Below, piece by piece: positions 19,477 through 29,571 of a stretch of DNA of 64,000 nt (position 1 is its first letter; every line of letters begins with the position of its first letter). Made by a program: the position numbers and the translations under genes. The DNA comes from Farysia itapuensis (Eukaryota; Basidiomycota; Ustilaginomycetes; Ustilaginales; Ustilaginaceae). The DNA is taken from positions 496,001 to 560,000 of the forward strand of contig JALBYC010000001.1 in assembly GCA_023212645.1 (NCBI GenBank), given 5' to 3'. The notes beneath the pieces were generated by a model that ran no database searches, was not told the origin of the DNA, and saw only the letters and a list, made by a program, of their open reading frames with translations.

Positions 19477-21540
19477 ATGGAACGTACTTTGTGCCCTCTG
19501 CGGCAAATTCGACAGGCATGCCCTTACCTCGGAAAGGTCTCGATGCCTCAGCTGCGACAGATGTCGACAACGCTGCTCCACCCAGGCGGTCCCACTCGTC
19601 TTGTCAGTCGCGCACAGCAGTGCCCCGTTATGAGCCAGAGTCTGGCCATCAAGTCGGAGCAGATGAGTGGCTCGCCCGTCAACACCTCGACCCCCACTTT
19701 CGGTGCGTCCGGCAGCACGTTTCTGGCGGCCAACAAGTCTGTTGCTGCTGCTGGCGCCTTTGCAGGAGGATGCCCTTTCGCCCAGCAGATGATGGGTCAG
19801 CAGACCCGATCTTACGTCTCGCGCTCCGACTCGACCCAGGCTGCTTACGCTCAGCCTGACGAGATCGAACGTCTGCACGCAAAGGAAGGCATTCGCATCG
19901 ACAACAAGGCCGATGTCGACAAATGCCCCCACGCTCGCAAGCTCGCCGAAGCGGCTGCAGCCAGCGCCACCAATACCGCCGACACCCTGCCCCAGCAGCA
20001 GAGGCGAAAGAGCATCAAGAAGCAGGTCCGAACCCCCGGTTCCGGCCTTGGCGTTCATCCCGAGCCCCAGCCCCACACCCGACCCGGCTTCCACTACGAA
20101 GGCTTCTACCACCAACAGATCAGCGCCAAACACGCCGACAAGTCCTACCGATACTTTAACAACATTAATCGACTCGCTGGTAAAGCACCCAAGGGACATC
20201 TGTCCCACGAAGGCGACGAAATCACCGTCTGGTGCGCCAACGACTACCAGAACATGAGCCGACATCCCAAGGTACTCGAGGCCATGAAGGAGACGCTCGA
20301 CAAGTACGGCGCCGGTGCTGGTGGCACCCGCAACATTGCCGGTCACAACATGCACGTCGAGAAAGTCGAGCAGACTCTGGCCAACCTTCACCGCAAGGAG
20401 GCTGCCCTCGTCTTTGGCTCCTGCTACGCCGCCAACGACGCCACTCTGACTATCCTCGGCTCCAAGTTGCCCGAATGTGTCATCTTCTCCGACTCGTCCA
20501 ACCATGCTTCTATGATTCAGGGCATCAAGCACTCGGGTGCCAAGAAGGTCATTTACAAGCACAATGACATGGCTGACCTCGAAGCCAAACTGCAGTCGGT
20601 CCCCCTGGGTGTCCCCAAGCTGATTGCTTTCGAGTCAGTCTACTCGATGTGCGGCACTGTCGGACCTATCGAAGAGACGATCAATCTGGCCGAAAAGTAC
20701 GGCGCCATCACCTTCCTCGATGAAGTTCATGCTGTAGGCATGTACGGTCCCCGGGGGGCTGGTGTTGCCGAACACCTCGACTGGGAAGCTCAGTCTGCTC
20801 TCGGCCAAACCCCTGGCCTGCTCAAAGGATCCATCATGGACAGGATCGACATCATCACCGGTACCCTCGGTAAAGCTTACGGAAACGTGGGTGGTTACAT
20901 CGCCGGTTCGAGCCGATTCGTCGACCTGATTCGGTCGTTTGCTCCCCAGTTCATCTTTTCGACCACGCTGCCTCCCGCCGTCCTTACGGGCGCCAACAAG
21001 GCCGTGGAGATTCTGATGTCGTCCAACGCTTCCCGAATCTCGCAGCAGATTCGCACTCGGGAGACTAAGGACAAGCTGATCGCCGCTGGCATCCCGCTCC
21101 AGCACAATCCTTCGCACATTGTCCCCGTGCTGGTCGGCGATGCTTCCAAGGCCAAAGCTGCCTCGGACCTGCTGCTCGAGGAGTTCGGCTGCTACGTCCA
21201 GCCGATCAACTTCCCTACTGTCGGACGCGGTCTGGAGAGGCTCCGTATCACGCCTACGCCCGGACACACGTCGGCCGACGTCGACCACCTTGTCTATGCA
21301 CTCACCGAGATCTGGAAGCAGCTCGGCCTGCGAACCGTGCAAGACCTGCGCGACGCTCCTGAAGGTCAAGATGCACTGGCTGATCTCTTCAAGCACTCTG
21401 AGCTGACGGCCCGCGAGAACCCGCTCTGGACCAACGAACTGCTCGGTCTCAACGAGGTCAAGCGCAATGTCGAGCTCAATGGCTTTTCCGCCGGTACTGC
21501 CCCTCATGCTGCCCAGCGCGCTGTTGGTGCTGCTGCCTAA
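19477..21540 (+). CDS. HEM1: 5-aminolevulinate synthase, mitochondrial
   Basis: PLP enzyme that condenses glycine and succinyl-CoA, the first step of heme synthesis in the mitochondrial matrix. The ATG at 19477 gives 687 residues. The catalytic core begins about residue 205, with [58 protein letters not shown] and the PLP-binding lysine (residue 466) in [15 protein letters not shown]. The long N-terminal region is a presequence with five Cys-Pro heme-regulatory-type motifs at cysteines 6, 15, 49, 99 and 150. Codon choice is strongly C-ending, consistent with good expression. Intron-free. Confidence 0.96.
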   Translation: MERTLCPLRQIRQACPYLGKVSMPQLRQMSTTLLHPGGPTRLVSRAQQCPVMSQSLAIKSEQMSGSPVNTSTPTFGASGSTFLAANKSVAAAGAFAGGCPFAQQMMGQQTRSYVSRSDSTQAAYAQPDEIERLHAKEGIRIDNKADVDKCPHARKLAEAAAASATNTADTLPQQQRRKSIKKQVRTPGSGLGVHPEPQPHTRPGFHYEGFYHQQISAKHADKSYRYFNNINRLAGKAPKGHLSHEGDEITVWCANDYQNMSRHPKVLEAMKETLDKYGAGAGGTRNIAGHNMHVEKVEQTLANLHRKEAALVFGSCYAANDATLTILGSKLPECVIFSDSSNHASMIQGIKHSGAKKVIYKHNDMADLEAKLQSVPLGVPKLIAFESVYSMCGTVGPIEETINLAEKYGAITFLDEVHAVGMYGPRGAGVAEHLDWEAQSALGQTPGLLKGSIMDRIDIITGTLGKAYGNVGGYIAGSSRFVDLIRSFAPQFIFSTTLPPAVLTGANKAVEILMSSNASRISQQIRTRETKDKLIAAGIPLQHNPSHIVPVLVGDASKAKAASDLLLEEFGCYVQPINFPTVGRGLERLRITPTPGHTSADVDHLVYALTEIWKQLGLRTVQDLRDAPEGQDALADLFKHSELTARENPLWTNELLGLNEVKRNVELNGFSAGTAPHAAQRAVGAAA

Positions 21541-21718
21541 CGTTGCCTGCAAGCCCGCGTCTGAGTTTCGGTTCCAAATTTTCCTCCTGCTCTGTAGTGT
21601 CAGAACGAAATGCAAGTTCTGGTCGTCCCCTCAGCCCGATGTGTGAAGTGAGGAAAAAGTTCGGGACTCGGGTGTCGAGAATCTTCGCAGATTTGGCCCT
21701 TTTCCGGCTTGGTGTTTG

Positions 21719-24052
21719 ATGGTGAGCACGACAGCCATGTCAGCCGAGGACAGGATCATGACGGACTTGGCAGGCGGCGGCCAGGATCAAGCCGCTTCGT
21801 CGTCGTCCAAGAGCACGCTCTTGGGTGATGACAAGAGGGGAATGTCCATCTTTGACCCACTCTACGCGGTGAGAAGCGAGTTGAGCTCCCAAGCCACTGA
21901 TCCTTCACAGCTTCATCCGTTGAACGCATCCTCACAGTCGCTGTACAGTGCAGCGAGCGCGGGCAGTCGGCTATCTCGCGAGCAGTTCGGGCAATTGGTG
22001 GAACAGCTCCGTCATTCTATTGGTCAATTCAGCGCTACGAGTCCGGCTTTTCAGCCGCCATCACGCAGTGATGCCCACCCGACTCCGTTTCAGAACCAGA
22101 CCGACACGGTCGCTTCGAATGCCGTGAAGCGTTACATATCGTTGCTTGCCGAGGCGTCTTCGCATACAGCTGCGCTCGCACGGTCGATCGAACCGCTCCA
22201 GTCCCCAGTCGCACAGCCGCGCGCAGAATCGACCTTCCCCAACACACTCCTCGCTGGCCGTCTGTCGACGAAACTGGCAACGCGACCATCGCAGAACTGG
22301 GACGATGCTCTCGAAGCACTAGCAGCACTCAGCGACACAATCGAGCATGTCGGCCGCAATCTCGGGCTCGAGGCTTTCGTTGAACCCGCACAGGACGTTT
22401 CAGCTCCACAGGAGGCCGACGCCGGCACACTGACGCATACATTGACACTAGGTGCCAAGATCATGGTCATTGACGTCGAATTTCGCGCAGTTCGCCAGGC
22501 GGCAGGCGCTTTTCAGCCAAAGTGTCGTCTCAACCTCTCCTATGCCAACGACTCGGACTCTGCACAGCGCGATCCAGATTTGGGTCTGTGTCTCTGTCGC
22601 GATATTCAGCTCATTGCCGATCGCATGTTCGGCGTACCTAGCGCCGTTGACTCTTCACAGCCGGCTCGAGAGGAGGCGATCGCGTCTCTGCACCACTTTT
22701 CACAGAACCTAGCCGAGTTGGTTGCCCTCGATGATCTGTGCGCAAACGCCAACGAAGGGTCCCAGCCGGTTGATCTCTTTGATGCGATGCAGAGGTTGAG
22801 TGCAGCCGTTATTAGCGTGTACCAAGCTGAAGCGGCGTCCGGGTCAACAGAACCGCTCCTCAGTCGCGGACATGGCATCTCTGCTCTGCACACTTCGCGG
22901 CCATTCCTTCAGACCACTTTCGCCAAAGACGCCCTCAGCGATACAGACTATACGTTGTTCCTCGAGATCAGGCCGCTTAGTTTACCGCCCTCTGACAAAG
23001 ATGAGATCACCGTCATCCCAGATCTCTCTGCCGAGGCTGCAAAAGCGCTGCAGCTGGCCAATGCGAGCGTCAAGCTGCCAGAGCAGCTCGGCTCCATTTC
23101 CGTTGAAAGCACATCGGTGCCCTTGTACTTTGTTGTTCGGCTCGACCCTCCAGTCATAGTGGCGAGACCGACGGCTGCTAAGCTCGCTTCTGTCTGTCAG
23201 CTTCGCCAAAGCGCTCCTCAGACGGCTCTGGCCACCCCTGCTACTCAGACTACCACGTCGCCCTGGTTTGAGGACATTCTGTCACAGTCGTGGTCTCAAC
23301 GCCCTGTCGTACTACCATTGCAAGACTCTCATCGGTTCACTTTCACGTTGGCTAGAACGGTCGATAGTCTTCGGGATTCGAGCTCACAGGGTCTCGTCGT
23401 CGATTCATTGCCGTTGTTGACCAGAGTCTCGGGAGCAAGTAGCGGAGCAGATTCCGGCACGAGTTCGATTCTGGCAAGGCTCTTGACGATCATTGAGATC
23501 GTGCGTGACGAAGTCACATTGACAGAGCTGACACGGTCGGCTGTAGCGTCGAGTGCGGAAGCAGCCAAAAGTGCCGAAGCCGCTGCAGGACCGACTCTGG
23601 ACGAATTACTAAATGGAACAGCTCCAGGCCCAGCACGCGTGCCCGTCATTCTTTCCTTTCGCTACCCCACGTCTTCAGCGACTACTGGGGCGATGGACAG
23701 TCTCTTGCTCGAGCTGGCGTTCGAGGTCGCTACCAAGGAAACTGCCCCTCGCAGTGCAAGCTTTGTCGCTGTTGTCTCCGCCGCTGCGCAAGGCTGGAAT
23801 GTTGAGACCACGGTCCGTCTCGTCAACACCGACGGTATGGAAAACACGCTCAAAATCGAACAAAGCTCGTCCGATGCGCAGACCATCGCTGCCCAGCTTG
23901 TTGGCGAAAACGCACTCGAGAACGCAGTCTCCGCCATGATCGAGTGGGCTGAGAAGCAGCTTCAGGTGCAATTCAACGTCCCAGAGCCTGCCACCGATGC
24001 AGCAACTACCTTCGACCCACTCGCTTATGAACAAGCAAATGTGCATGCGTAA
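21719..24052 (+). CDS. MED1: Mediator complex subunit 1 (Med1); frame continues by splicing into TRM9
   Basis: Middle-module subunit of Mediator. The ATG at 21719 (MVSTTAMSAEDRIM) follows a TTG; a second ATG is at 21737. Med1-type blocks: NWDDALEALAALSDTIEHVGRNLGLEAF, then LTLGAKIMVIDVEF, SRGHGISALHTSRPFLQTTF and VPLYFVVRLDPPVIVA, which parallels the animal Med1 'LPACFFLKFPQPIPVSR' strand. Without splicing the frame stops at TAA 24050-24052, giving 777 residues. However, that TAA lies inside a GTAAGT donor, and its last residues (AYEQANVHA) are the start of the Trm9 methyltransferase. Splicing 24049-24126 out fuses the two proteins into one of 1168 residues. Which form is made needs RNA data. 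Confidence 0.75.
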   Translation: MVSTTAMSAEDRIMTDLAGGGQDQAASSSSKSTLLGDDKRGMSIFDPLYAVRSELSSQATDPSQLHPLNASSQSLYSAASAGSRLSREQFGQLVEQLRHSIGQFSATSPAFQPPSRSDAHPTPFQNQTDTVASNAVKRYISLLAEASSHTAALARSIEPLQSPVAQPRAESTFPNTLLAGRLSTKLATRPSQNWDDALEALAALSDTIEHVGRNLGLEAFVEPAQDVSAPQEADAGTLTHTLTLGAKIMVIDVEFRAVRQAAGAFQPKCRLNLSYANDSDSAQRDPDLGLCLCRDIQLIADRMFGVPSAVDSSQPAREEAIASLHHFSQNLAELVALDDLCANANEGSQPVDLFDAMQRLSAAVISVYQAEAASGSTEPLLSRGHGISALHTSRPFLQTTFAKDALSDTDYTLFLEIRPLSLPPSDKDEITVIPDLSAEAAKALQLANASVKLPEQLGSISVESTSVPLYFVVRLDPPVIVARPTAAKLASVCQLRQSAPQTALATPATQTTTSPWFEDILSQSWSQRPVVLPLQDSHRFTFTLARTVDSLRDSSSQGLVVDSLPLLTRVSGASSGADSGTSSILARLLTIIEIVRDEVTLTELTRSAVASSAEAAKSAEAAAGPTLDELLNGTAPGPARVPVILSFRYPTSSATTGAMDSLLLELAFEVATKETAPRSASFVAVVSAAAQGWNVETTVRLVNTDGMENTLKIEQSSSDAQTIAAQLVGENALENAVSAMIEWAEKQLQVQFNVPEPATDAATTFDPLAYEQANVHA

Positions 24053-24126
24053 GTACGTACTCTGATGTGGACCTGTACACGTGTAGCGCAACGAGGATGT
24101 TGACCCTCCCCTGATGTGTTCTACAG
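24049..24126 (+). other. 78-nt intron joining the MED1 frame to TRM9
   Basis: Donor GTAAGT at 24049, acceptor CTACAG ending at 24126. Splicing makes codon GC|T (Ala) and joins ANVHA to VYETIAPHF, restoring the contiguous Trm9 N-terminus. Retention puts a TAA immediately after ANVHA and ends the Med1 frame. Confidence 0.85.
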
Positions 24127-25303
24127 TGTGTACGAGACGATTGCCCCACACTTCTCCAGCACGCGGTACAAGCCATGGCCTTTGATCCCTGCGTTTCTCG
24201 ACACGGTGCCGCCAGGGAGTATTGGTGCTGACCTTGGGTGTGGCAATGGCAAGTACCTGCCTCTCCGATCAACTCTTGCGTCTACAGCGGACGGTAGTGA
24301 TGCAAGTCGGCAGCGTGACAGTCTATTGACCGTCGGCGTAGACCGCTCCTCCAATCTTGTGCAACTCGCCAAGGACAATTTTGGTATGGCAGACCCCCAC
24401 ACCAACATCGACAGTGTCAAGGACCAGCGACGACAGGAAGTGGCGGTGGGGGACGCCATTCAGTCCTCGCTTCGGACAGGTGTTTTTGACTATGCTATCA
24501 GTATTGCTACAATTCACCATTTCTCGACGTGGGAAAGAAGACGAGCTGCCGTTCACGAGCTTATCCGAGTGGTCGCGCCCGTCAATCCGCCTACGCCTCA
24601 ATCTGCTGCTGCCATTAGTGGCGTCGATCCACGCCTTGGTACGGGACGTGGCGGAGGCAGATTCATGATCTTTGTCTGGGCCCTCGAGCAGAAGATGGAA
24701 GGCAAGAGACAGTTTGAGGCCAAAGATCCAGAGTTGTTGAAGCAGGATCGCACGATCAAAGATCCAAACAATGACAAAGCTGCAAATCGCCTAGTCTCGT
24801 ACAGTGGACTCACGGTCGCCGAAGAGAAGCAGCACCAGCATCAGCAGCGAGAACGCGAGCTTCAAGAACAGCAATTAGCTCAAGCCACCGTGACAGACGA
24901 TCAAGATGTACTCGTCCCGTGGGTTCTCACGAGCGCTCAAGGACCGAAGTCCGAAAAGACAAAGAAGACTCGCAGCAAGAATGCGCGCAAATCCAATGCT
25001 GTCGTAGCCGAGCAGGAACTCGACGCGGCGGTATCTGGATTGACACTCAAGTCCGATGCAGTGCCGACGGCGGCTCCGCTGGTGGAGGAGGCCCCGGTGT
25101 ACAATCGATACTACCACGTTTTCCGCTCAGGCGAGCTTGAGTCCCTCGTTTCGGACGCCGCTGCTTCCATGTCAGCGGTACACAAGCGCGCAAACAGCAC
25201 TCAGCCAGAAGCGGTCGATGTGATTTGCGAGGCCAGCGGATGGGAACGGGGCAATTGGTGGGGAGTCTGGCGTGTTCAGTGGCAGTCCACCTCTGCCCTC
25301 TAG
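24127..25303 (+). CDS. TRM9: tRNA (carboxymethyluridine-34) methyltransferase Trm9, main exon
   Basis: SAM-dependent methyltransferase that completes mcm5U/mcm5s2U at the tRNA wobble position. The exon begins VYETIAPHFSSTRYKPWP, followed by SAM motif I GADLGCGNGKYLPL, YAISIATIHHFSTWERR, FVWALEQ, DVLVPWVL and RYYHVFRSGELESLV, ending near GWERGNWWGVW. There is no in-frame ATG between the acceptor and motif I (the frame upstream starts at a GTG inside the intron). So the exon must be joined to the upstream exon, whose last codons YEQANVHA complete the conserved Trm9 N-terminus. The start codon is therefore either MED1's own ATG (fusion protein) or an internal ATG in the MED1 frame such as 23936 (MIEWAEKQ). 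A Gln/Glu-rich insert precedes the DVLVPWVL motif. Confidence 0.88.
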
Positions 25304-25304
25304 C

Positions 25305-25384
25305 CACCTTACCCTCACACCTTGCACCTTAAGCACCTTGCGCACCACCATGTAGGTGAGCACCTTCACAGCACCTAGCACCTT
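25305..25384 (+). repeat. Degenerate CACCTT repeat cluster
   Basis: Six CACCTT hexamers occur within 80 bp (at 25305, 25318, 25325, 25334, 25361 and 25379), with further CACC variants between. It begins two bases after the TRM9 stop codon, so it would be transcribed as 3'-UTR. Confidence 0.6.
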
Positions 25385-26128
25385 ACACCGTACACCGTGG
25401 CGGAGAAAACGCAACTCTAACACATATTGCGCAAATAAAATTTTGGTTAATTTTGGCGTGTGGAAATTTGAGGGAGGGTCGCGGGCTAAGGGCTGAGGGT
25501 ATTTGGGTCCAGGGTTGGCAAACCTGCCGAGGAGTGCGGCATTGCCTACCGTGTCGGACAGAGCTGATTCTTTTGACAGCTGAGAGCCACCGTTTGGCCT
25601 CGGCCGTGCAGGCTCCGCTTCCGGTTTTGCCAGTCTGTTGCGCCCTTTGCCCTCAATCTTAGTTGGGCCAGCCCATGTGTTGTAGATCTGGCGCTGTGCG
25701 ATGCAGCGTGCATGTCGGACACTCTGAGCGCCCGGGGACCCACCTCTTCCCCCCCTGTAGTCCAAATTCTGAGCCCGCAAATTCTTGCTAGCCTAATCGG
25801 TACTTGCACGGCAGAGCGACGGTTGAGCGAATAGACAGCTGATACTCGGCTCGGAGAGTCTGTCGCCGTGCACATGGGACCACGATTAGGGTGTGATTGC
25901 CCTCGTCCCTCGGTGCCCACAGAGCCAATTTGGCCGTTGACAGATTTTTTCAGAGCCCCAATCTTCGTCGGTGAGCTCTGCTTTGGCTTGGTAATGAGAC
26001 CCGTTAGACGGCTGAATGAGCTCGTTCCCCTGGAATCCCAGCAATGCCCACTGCCCGCCTCCCAGTCTGGCCTGGCCTGGCGAAAGTCGCTTCGTGTAGC
26101 AGCATAGGTCGAAGTAGTCTGATCCTAG

Positions 26129-26134
26129 TATAAA
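26129..26134 (+). promoter_or_regulatory. TATA box of the cation ATPase gene
   Basis: TATAAA, 83 bp upstream of the ATG at 26218. The leader after it is C/T-rich, as in several other strongly used promoters of the window. Confidence 0.55.
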
Positions 26135-26217
26135 GAGCTGCGTCTCCCGAACACACCTCCCGTTTAGTCTCAGTCCCTTGTTCGCCTCTGTCCCTAGCCC
26201 ATTGACGCTTTAGCACG

Positions 26218-29200
26218 ATGAGCCCCCGAACGGAATCCGTCTACTCGCTCGATGACAAGGAGCTGGACCACGATGTCGAAGCCGCGCCCGCCGCGAATCG
26301 AAGAGGCCGTCGGCTGAGCTTTCGACACGATCTCTCGATGACGAGGAATCAAACTACTCGCTTCCAGGAGCCGGATGCGCACTCAAAACGACTCGAGCGC
26401 ACCCACTCGGTCGCAGCGTCTCTGAGCGGACCATCACGAATCGACCCCTCCGCCAAAGTTCCGGTCGAGTTCCGCACCCTTTCCGTTCAACTCTCCCAGG
26501 GAGGTCTAGCTGATGCCGTCGACAAGAAAAAGAAAGATGCCAAGGCTGTCAAGGAGCTGGCTGATCTCGACTGGCATCGAATCGACGTCAGCGAAGTCCT
26601 CACTCGAGCGGCCACTTCTGCCGACGTTGGCTTGGACAATGCCCAGGTCGAGCGTCGCCAAAAGCAATACGGCAAGAATGTCATGTCCAAGCCGCCAAAG
26701 AGACTGTTGCGGAAGATCTTCAACTATATTTTCGGTGGCTTTGGTACTTTGTTGGTCATTTCGTCCGTTATCTGCTTCATCGCCTGGAAGCCACTAGGCA
26801 ATCCTAATCCACAAACCTCCAATTTGGCTTTGGCGGTCGTCCTGCTCGTCGTCGTTCTTCTGCAAGCTGGCTTCAACGCGTGGCAAGATTTTTCCACATC
26901 ACGTATCATGGAGTCCATCGAGGGCATGCTTCCCGAAGAAGTCACAGTCATTCGTGACGGTTCGCACCACAACATTCCTGCGTCCGAGCTCGTTCAGGGT
27001 GATATTGCCGTCATTTCCCTCGGCAACAAAATTGCAGCCGACCTACGTCTGGTCTCGTGCTCGGAGGCCAAGTTTGATCGAAGTGTCGTCACTGGCGAGG
27101 CAGAGGCTATCGTGGGTACCGTCGACATGACGGACGAGAATTATCTCGAAACTCGTAACATTGCTCTCGCCGGTACGAGCTGTGTCTCAGGCTCGGCTGT
27201 TGGTGTAGTAGTCGCCACAGGTGACAACACCGTCTTTGGTCGCATTGCAGCGTTGACCAACCGACCCAAGTCCGGCTTGACCACGTTGGAGAAAGAAGTG
27301 CGATACTTTGTCCTCACCATTGCGGCAATTGCCGTGGCTATCGCCATCGTTTGCGTCATCATCTGGGCTGCATTCCTCCGACCCAAGCACCCTGACTTTA
27401 TGTCAGTCTCCCAGCTTTTGATCAACGTGGTCTCCATCATTGTCTCTTTTATCCCCGAAGGTATGCCGATTGCCGTCACTCTCTCGCTCACTGTTGTCGC
27501 CAAGAAAATGTCCAAGGCCAAGATCCTGTGCAAGCAGCTTTCCACCTGCGAGACTCTTGGTGCCATCACAGTGTTGTGCTCGGACAAAACAGGAACGCTG
27601 ACCTCGAACCGGATGACTGCAGTCTCGGTCGGTGTCCATGGCTTCGAATCCACTCCAGACGATGCACGTGGCCACATCACGGCGCAGACTCCCGTCGGCA
27701 GAGCTTTCCAGCAGCTTCAGTTCGTGGGCGCGGTCTGCAATGCTGCAGTGTTCGATGCAGCAACCATGAGCCTTCCGATTGCAGAGCGCAAAGTTCATGG
27801 CGACGCCACGGACAGTGCCATTCTTAAAATGGCTGAAGAGCTGCATTCGGTACAAGAGACCACGAAGCCATGGGACGTCAAGTACCAGCTCAACTTCAAC
27901 TCGAAGAACAAGTTCATGCTCAAGCTGGTCGGACTTGGCAGTGAGACTCAGGCGCCAGAAGTCTTGAAGGGTGCTCTGGCCGAAAAGGAGCTCGCCACTT
28001 TCGACGCTCAGAACGATTTGATCTTGCTCGCCAAGGGTGCTCCTGATATGCTCCTGAAGAGGTCATCGTGGGCTCTGGATGCTTCAGGGCAGGTGGTCGC
28101 GCTAACGAGCTCGATCAGCGACTCGATCATGGCAATGCAGGCACTTTGGTCCTCCCGCGGTCAACGTGTGCTGCTGTTAGCACGTAAGGTGGTCAAGGCA
28201 GACCTGTTGGATGTCAAGATCCCGATCGAAGATGCTGTCATGGACCTCAACACTGGCTTGACCGTCGTCGGCTTGGTGGGGATATCTGACCCGCCGCGGC
28301 CAGAGATCCCCTCGGTCGTTGCTACTTGTCGCGGCGCTGGCATTCGCTTTTTCATGGTGACGGGCGATTTTCAATTGACTGCGGAAGCCATCGCAAAGCA
28401 GTGCGGCATCGTCACGACGGACAAGATCTCACGTTTCGAGGATCTGCACTCTGCCTCTCTACCAGTCTACGATGTCATGGCCAATAGGGAGGGTACTATC
28501 CCGACAGCCCTGTCACTCACCGGAACAGACTTGATGAAGATGCAGGAAGCAGACTGGGAGCAAATTTGCCGCTTCGACGAGATTGTCTTCTCCAGAACCA
28601 CGCCTGACCAGAAGCTGCGCATAGTCAAGGAGTTCCAGTCCCGAGGTGATTGTGTTGGCATGACCGGCGACGGCGTTAACGATGCACCCAGTCTCAAGCA
28701 AGCCGATATCGGAATTGCCATGGGAGGCGGATCAGCTGTAGCCATGGAGGCTGCAGACATGATTCTGCTCGAAAGCTTCTCGTCCATCGTCGACGCTTTG
28801 CTCTACGGTCGGCTCGTCTTTGTCAACCTCAAGAAGACGATTGGGTACCTCTTGCCAGCAGGATGCATTGCCGAGCTCTGGACAATCTTGCTTGCCTTCT
28901 TCTTCGGCTTGCCACAGATCCTCAACAATCTGCAGATGATCTTCATTTGTATTGGCACGGATCTCTGTCCTTCGCTCAGCCTGGTGCACGAAAAGCCGGA
29001 GCTGGATCTTCTGAAGCGCAAGCCCCGCAACGTCAAAACGGATCGATTGGCCGATTGGAAGCTGCTGTGTCACGCGTACTTGGTCGTGGGCATTCCCGTG
29101 ACAGTCGTCAGCTGCGCTATGGGATTCTGGTGGATGCAGCGCCATGGTGTGCCGTTCAGCGACATCTGGCTCACTTACGGAACCGGAGTGGTGCAGAATA

Positions 29201-29571
29201 CCAATCCCGAGCTCTTCAACCGAGTCCTGTATCAGGCCAACTCCGTCTACTTTTTCAACTTGGTCATCATGCAGTGGTTCAATCTTCTAGGTTGGAGGAC
29301 GCAGCGCCAGAGCATTTTCCAGCAGGTACCGTTTGGCAACAAGAAGACACAGAATCTCTACCTCTTCCCTGCCATGGCCATCGCTCTGCTCCTCGCAGTC
29401 TTCCTCAGCTACGTTCCGCCATTCCAACGAGTCTTTTTGACCAGAGGCATCACTGTCGAGCACTTCTTCCTGCCAATGGCATTCGGTATCGGCATGCTGG
29501 TTATGGAAGAAGCCCGCAAGTACCTGGTGCGAAAGTATCCCAAGTCATTCGTGGCCAAGCTGGCCTGGTAA
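26218..29571 (+). CDS. P-type cation ATPase of the ACU / type IIC (Na+,K+-ATPase-like) group
   Basis: ATP-driven alkali-cation transporter in the plasma membrane. The 1117-residue protein has an extended cytosolic N-terminus (about 165 residues), M1-M2 from about 170, TGE loop VVTGEAEA near 292, M4 motif FIPEGMPIAV near 413, phosphorylation site CSDKTGTLTSNR with Asp 456, nucleotide-binding KGAPDMLLKR, hinge MTGDGVNDAP near 817, and M5-M10. Sequence around M1-M4 (FGGFGTLLVISSVICF, SRIMESIEGMLPEEV, NYLETRNIA) tracks animal type IIC pumps closely. Fungal ACU ATPases, described from Ustilago maydis as high-affinity K+/Na+ uptake pumps, are the cluster nearest to type IIC, so ACU is the best call. 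A true ENA exporter (type IID) is less likely. Substrate and direction are inferred from family only. Confidence 0.8.
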   Translation: MSPRTESVYSLDDKELDHDVEAAPAANRRGRRLSFRHDLSMTRNQTTRFQEPDAHSKRLERTHSVAASLSGPSRIDPSAKVPVEFRTLSVQLSQGGLADAVDKKKKDAKAVKELADLDWHRIDVSEVLTRAATSADVGLDNAQVERRQKQYGKNVMSKPPKRLLRKIFNYIFGGFGTLLVISSVICFIAWKPLGNPNPQTSNLALAVVLLVVVLLQAGFNAWQDFSTSRIMESIEGMLPEEVTVIRDGSHHNIPASELVQGDIAVISLGNKIAADLRLVSCSEAKFDRSVVTGEAEAIVGTVDMTDENYLETRNIALAGTSCVSGSAVGVVVATGDNTVFGRIAALTNRPKSGLTTLEKEVRYFVLTIAAIAVAIAIVCVIIWAAFLRPKHPDFMSVSQLLINVVSIIVSFIPEGMPIAVTLSLTVVAKKMSKAKILCKQLSTCETLGAITVLCSDKTGTLTSNRMTAVSVGVHGFESTPDDARGHITAQTPVGRAFQQLQFVGAVCNAAVFDAATMSLPIAERKVHGDATDSAILKMAEELHSVQETTKPWDVKYQLNFNSKNKFMLKLVGLGSETQAPEVLKGALAEKELATFDAQNDLILLAKGAPDMLLKRSSWALDASGQVVALTSSISDSIMAMQALWSSRGQRVLLLARKVVKADLLDVKIPIEDAVMDLNTGLTVVGLVGISDPPRPEIPSVVATCRGAGIRFFMVTGDFQLTAEAIAKQCGIVTTDKISRFEDLHSASLPVYDVMANREGTIPTALSLTGTDLMKMQEADWEQICRFDEIVFSRTTPDQKLRIVKEFQSRGDCVGMTGDGVNDAPSLKQADIGIAMGGGSAVAMEAADMILLESFSSIVDALLYGRLVFVNLKKTIGYLLPAGCIAELWTILLAFFFGLPQILNNLQMIFICIGTDLCPSLSLVHEKPELDLLKRKPRNVKTDRLADWKLLCHAYLVVGIPVTVVSCAMGFWWMQRHGVPFSDIWLTYGTGVVQNTNPELFNRVLYQANSVYFFNLVIMQWFNLLGWRTQRQSIFQQVPFGNKKTQNLYLFPAMAIALLLAVFLSYVPPFQRVFLTRGITVEHFFLPMAFGIGMLVMEEARKYLVRKYPKSFVAKLAW

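Larger units (their letters stand above)
25304..26217 (+). other. TRM9 3' region and long promoter of the cation ATPase gene
   Basis: 914 bp without a supported gene. It opens with a CACCTT-rich repeat (25305-25384) and carries a TATA element at 26129-26134 close to the ATPase gene. An AT-rich patch lies at about 25420-25460. The short open frames here show no family resemblance. Confidence 0.5.

Noticed and set aside
24049..24054. Stop codon inside a GTAAGT donor taken as evidence for regulated retention
   Set aside because: Any phase-2 intron with a GTAAGT donor places TAA in frame, so the stop alone proves nothing; only the Trm9 continuity makes the MED1 case notable.
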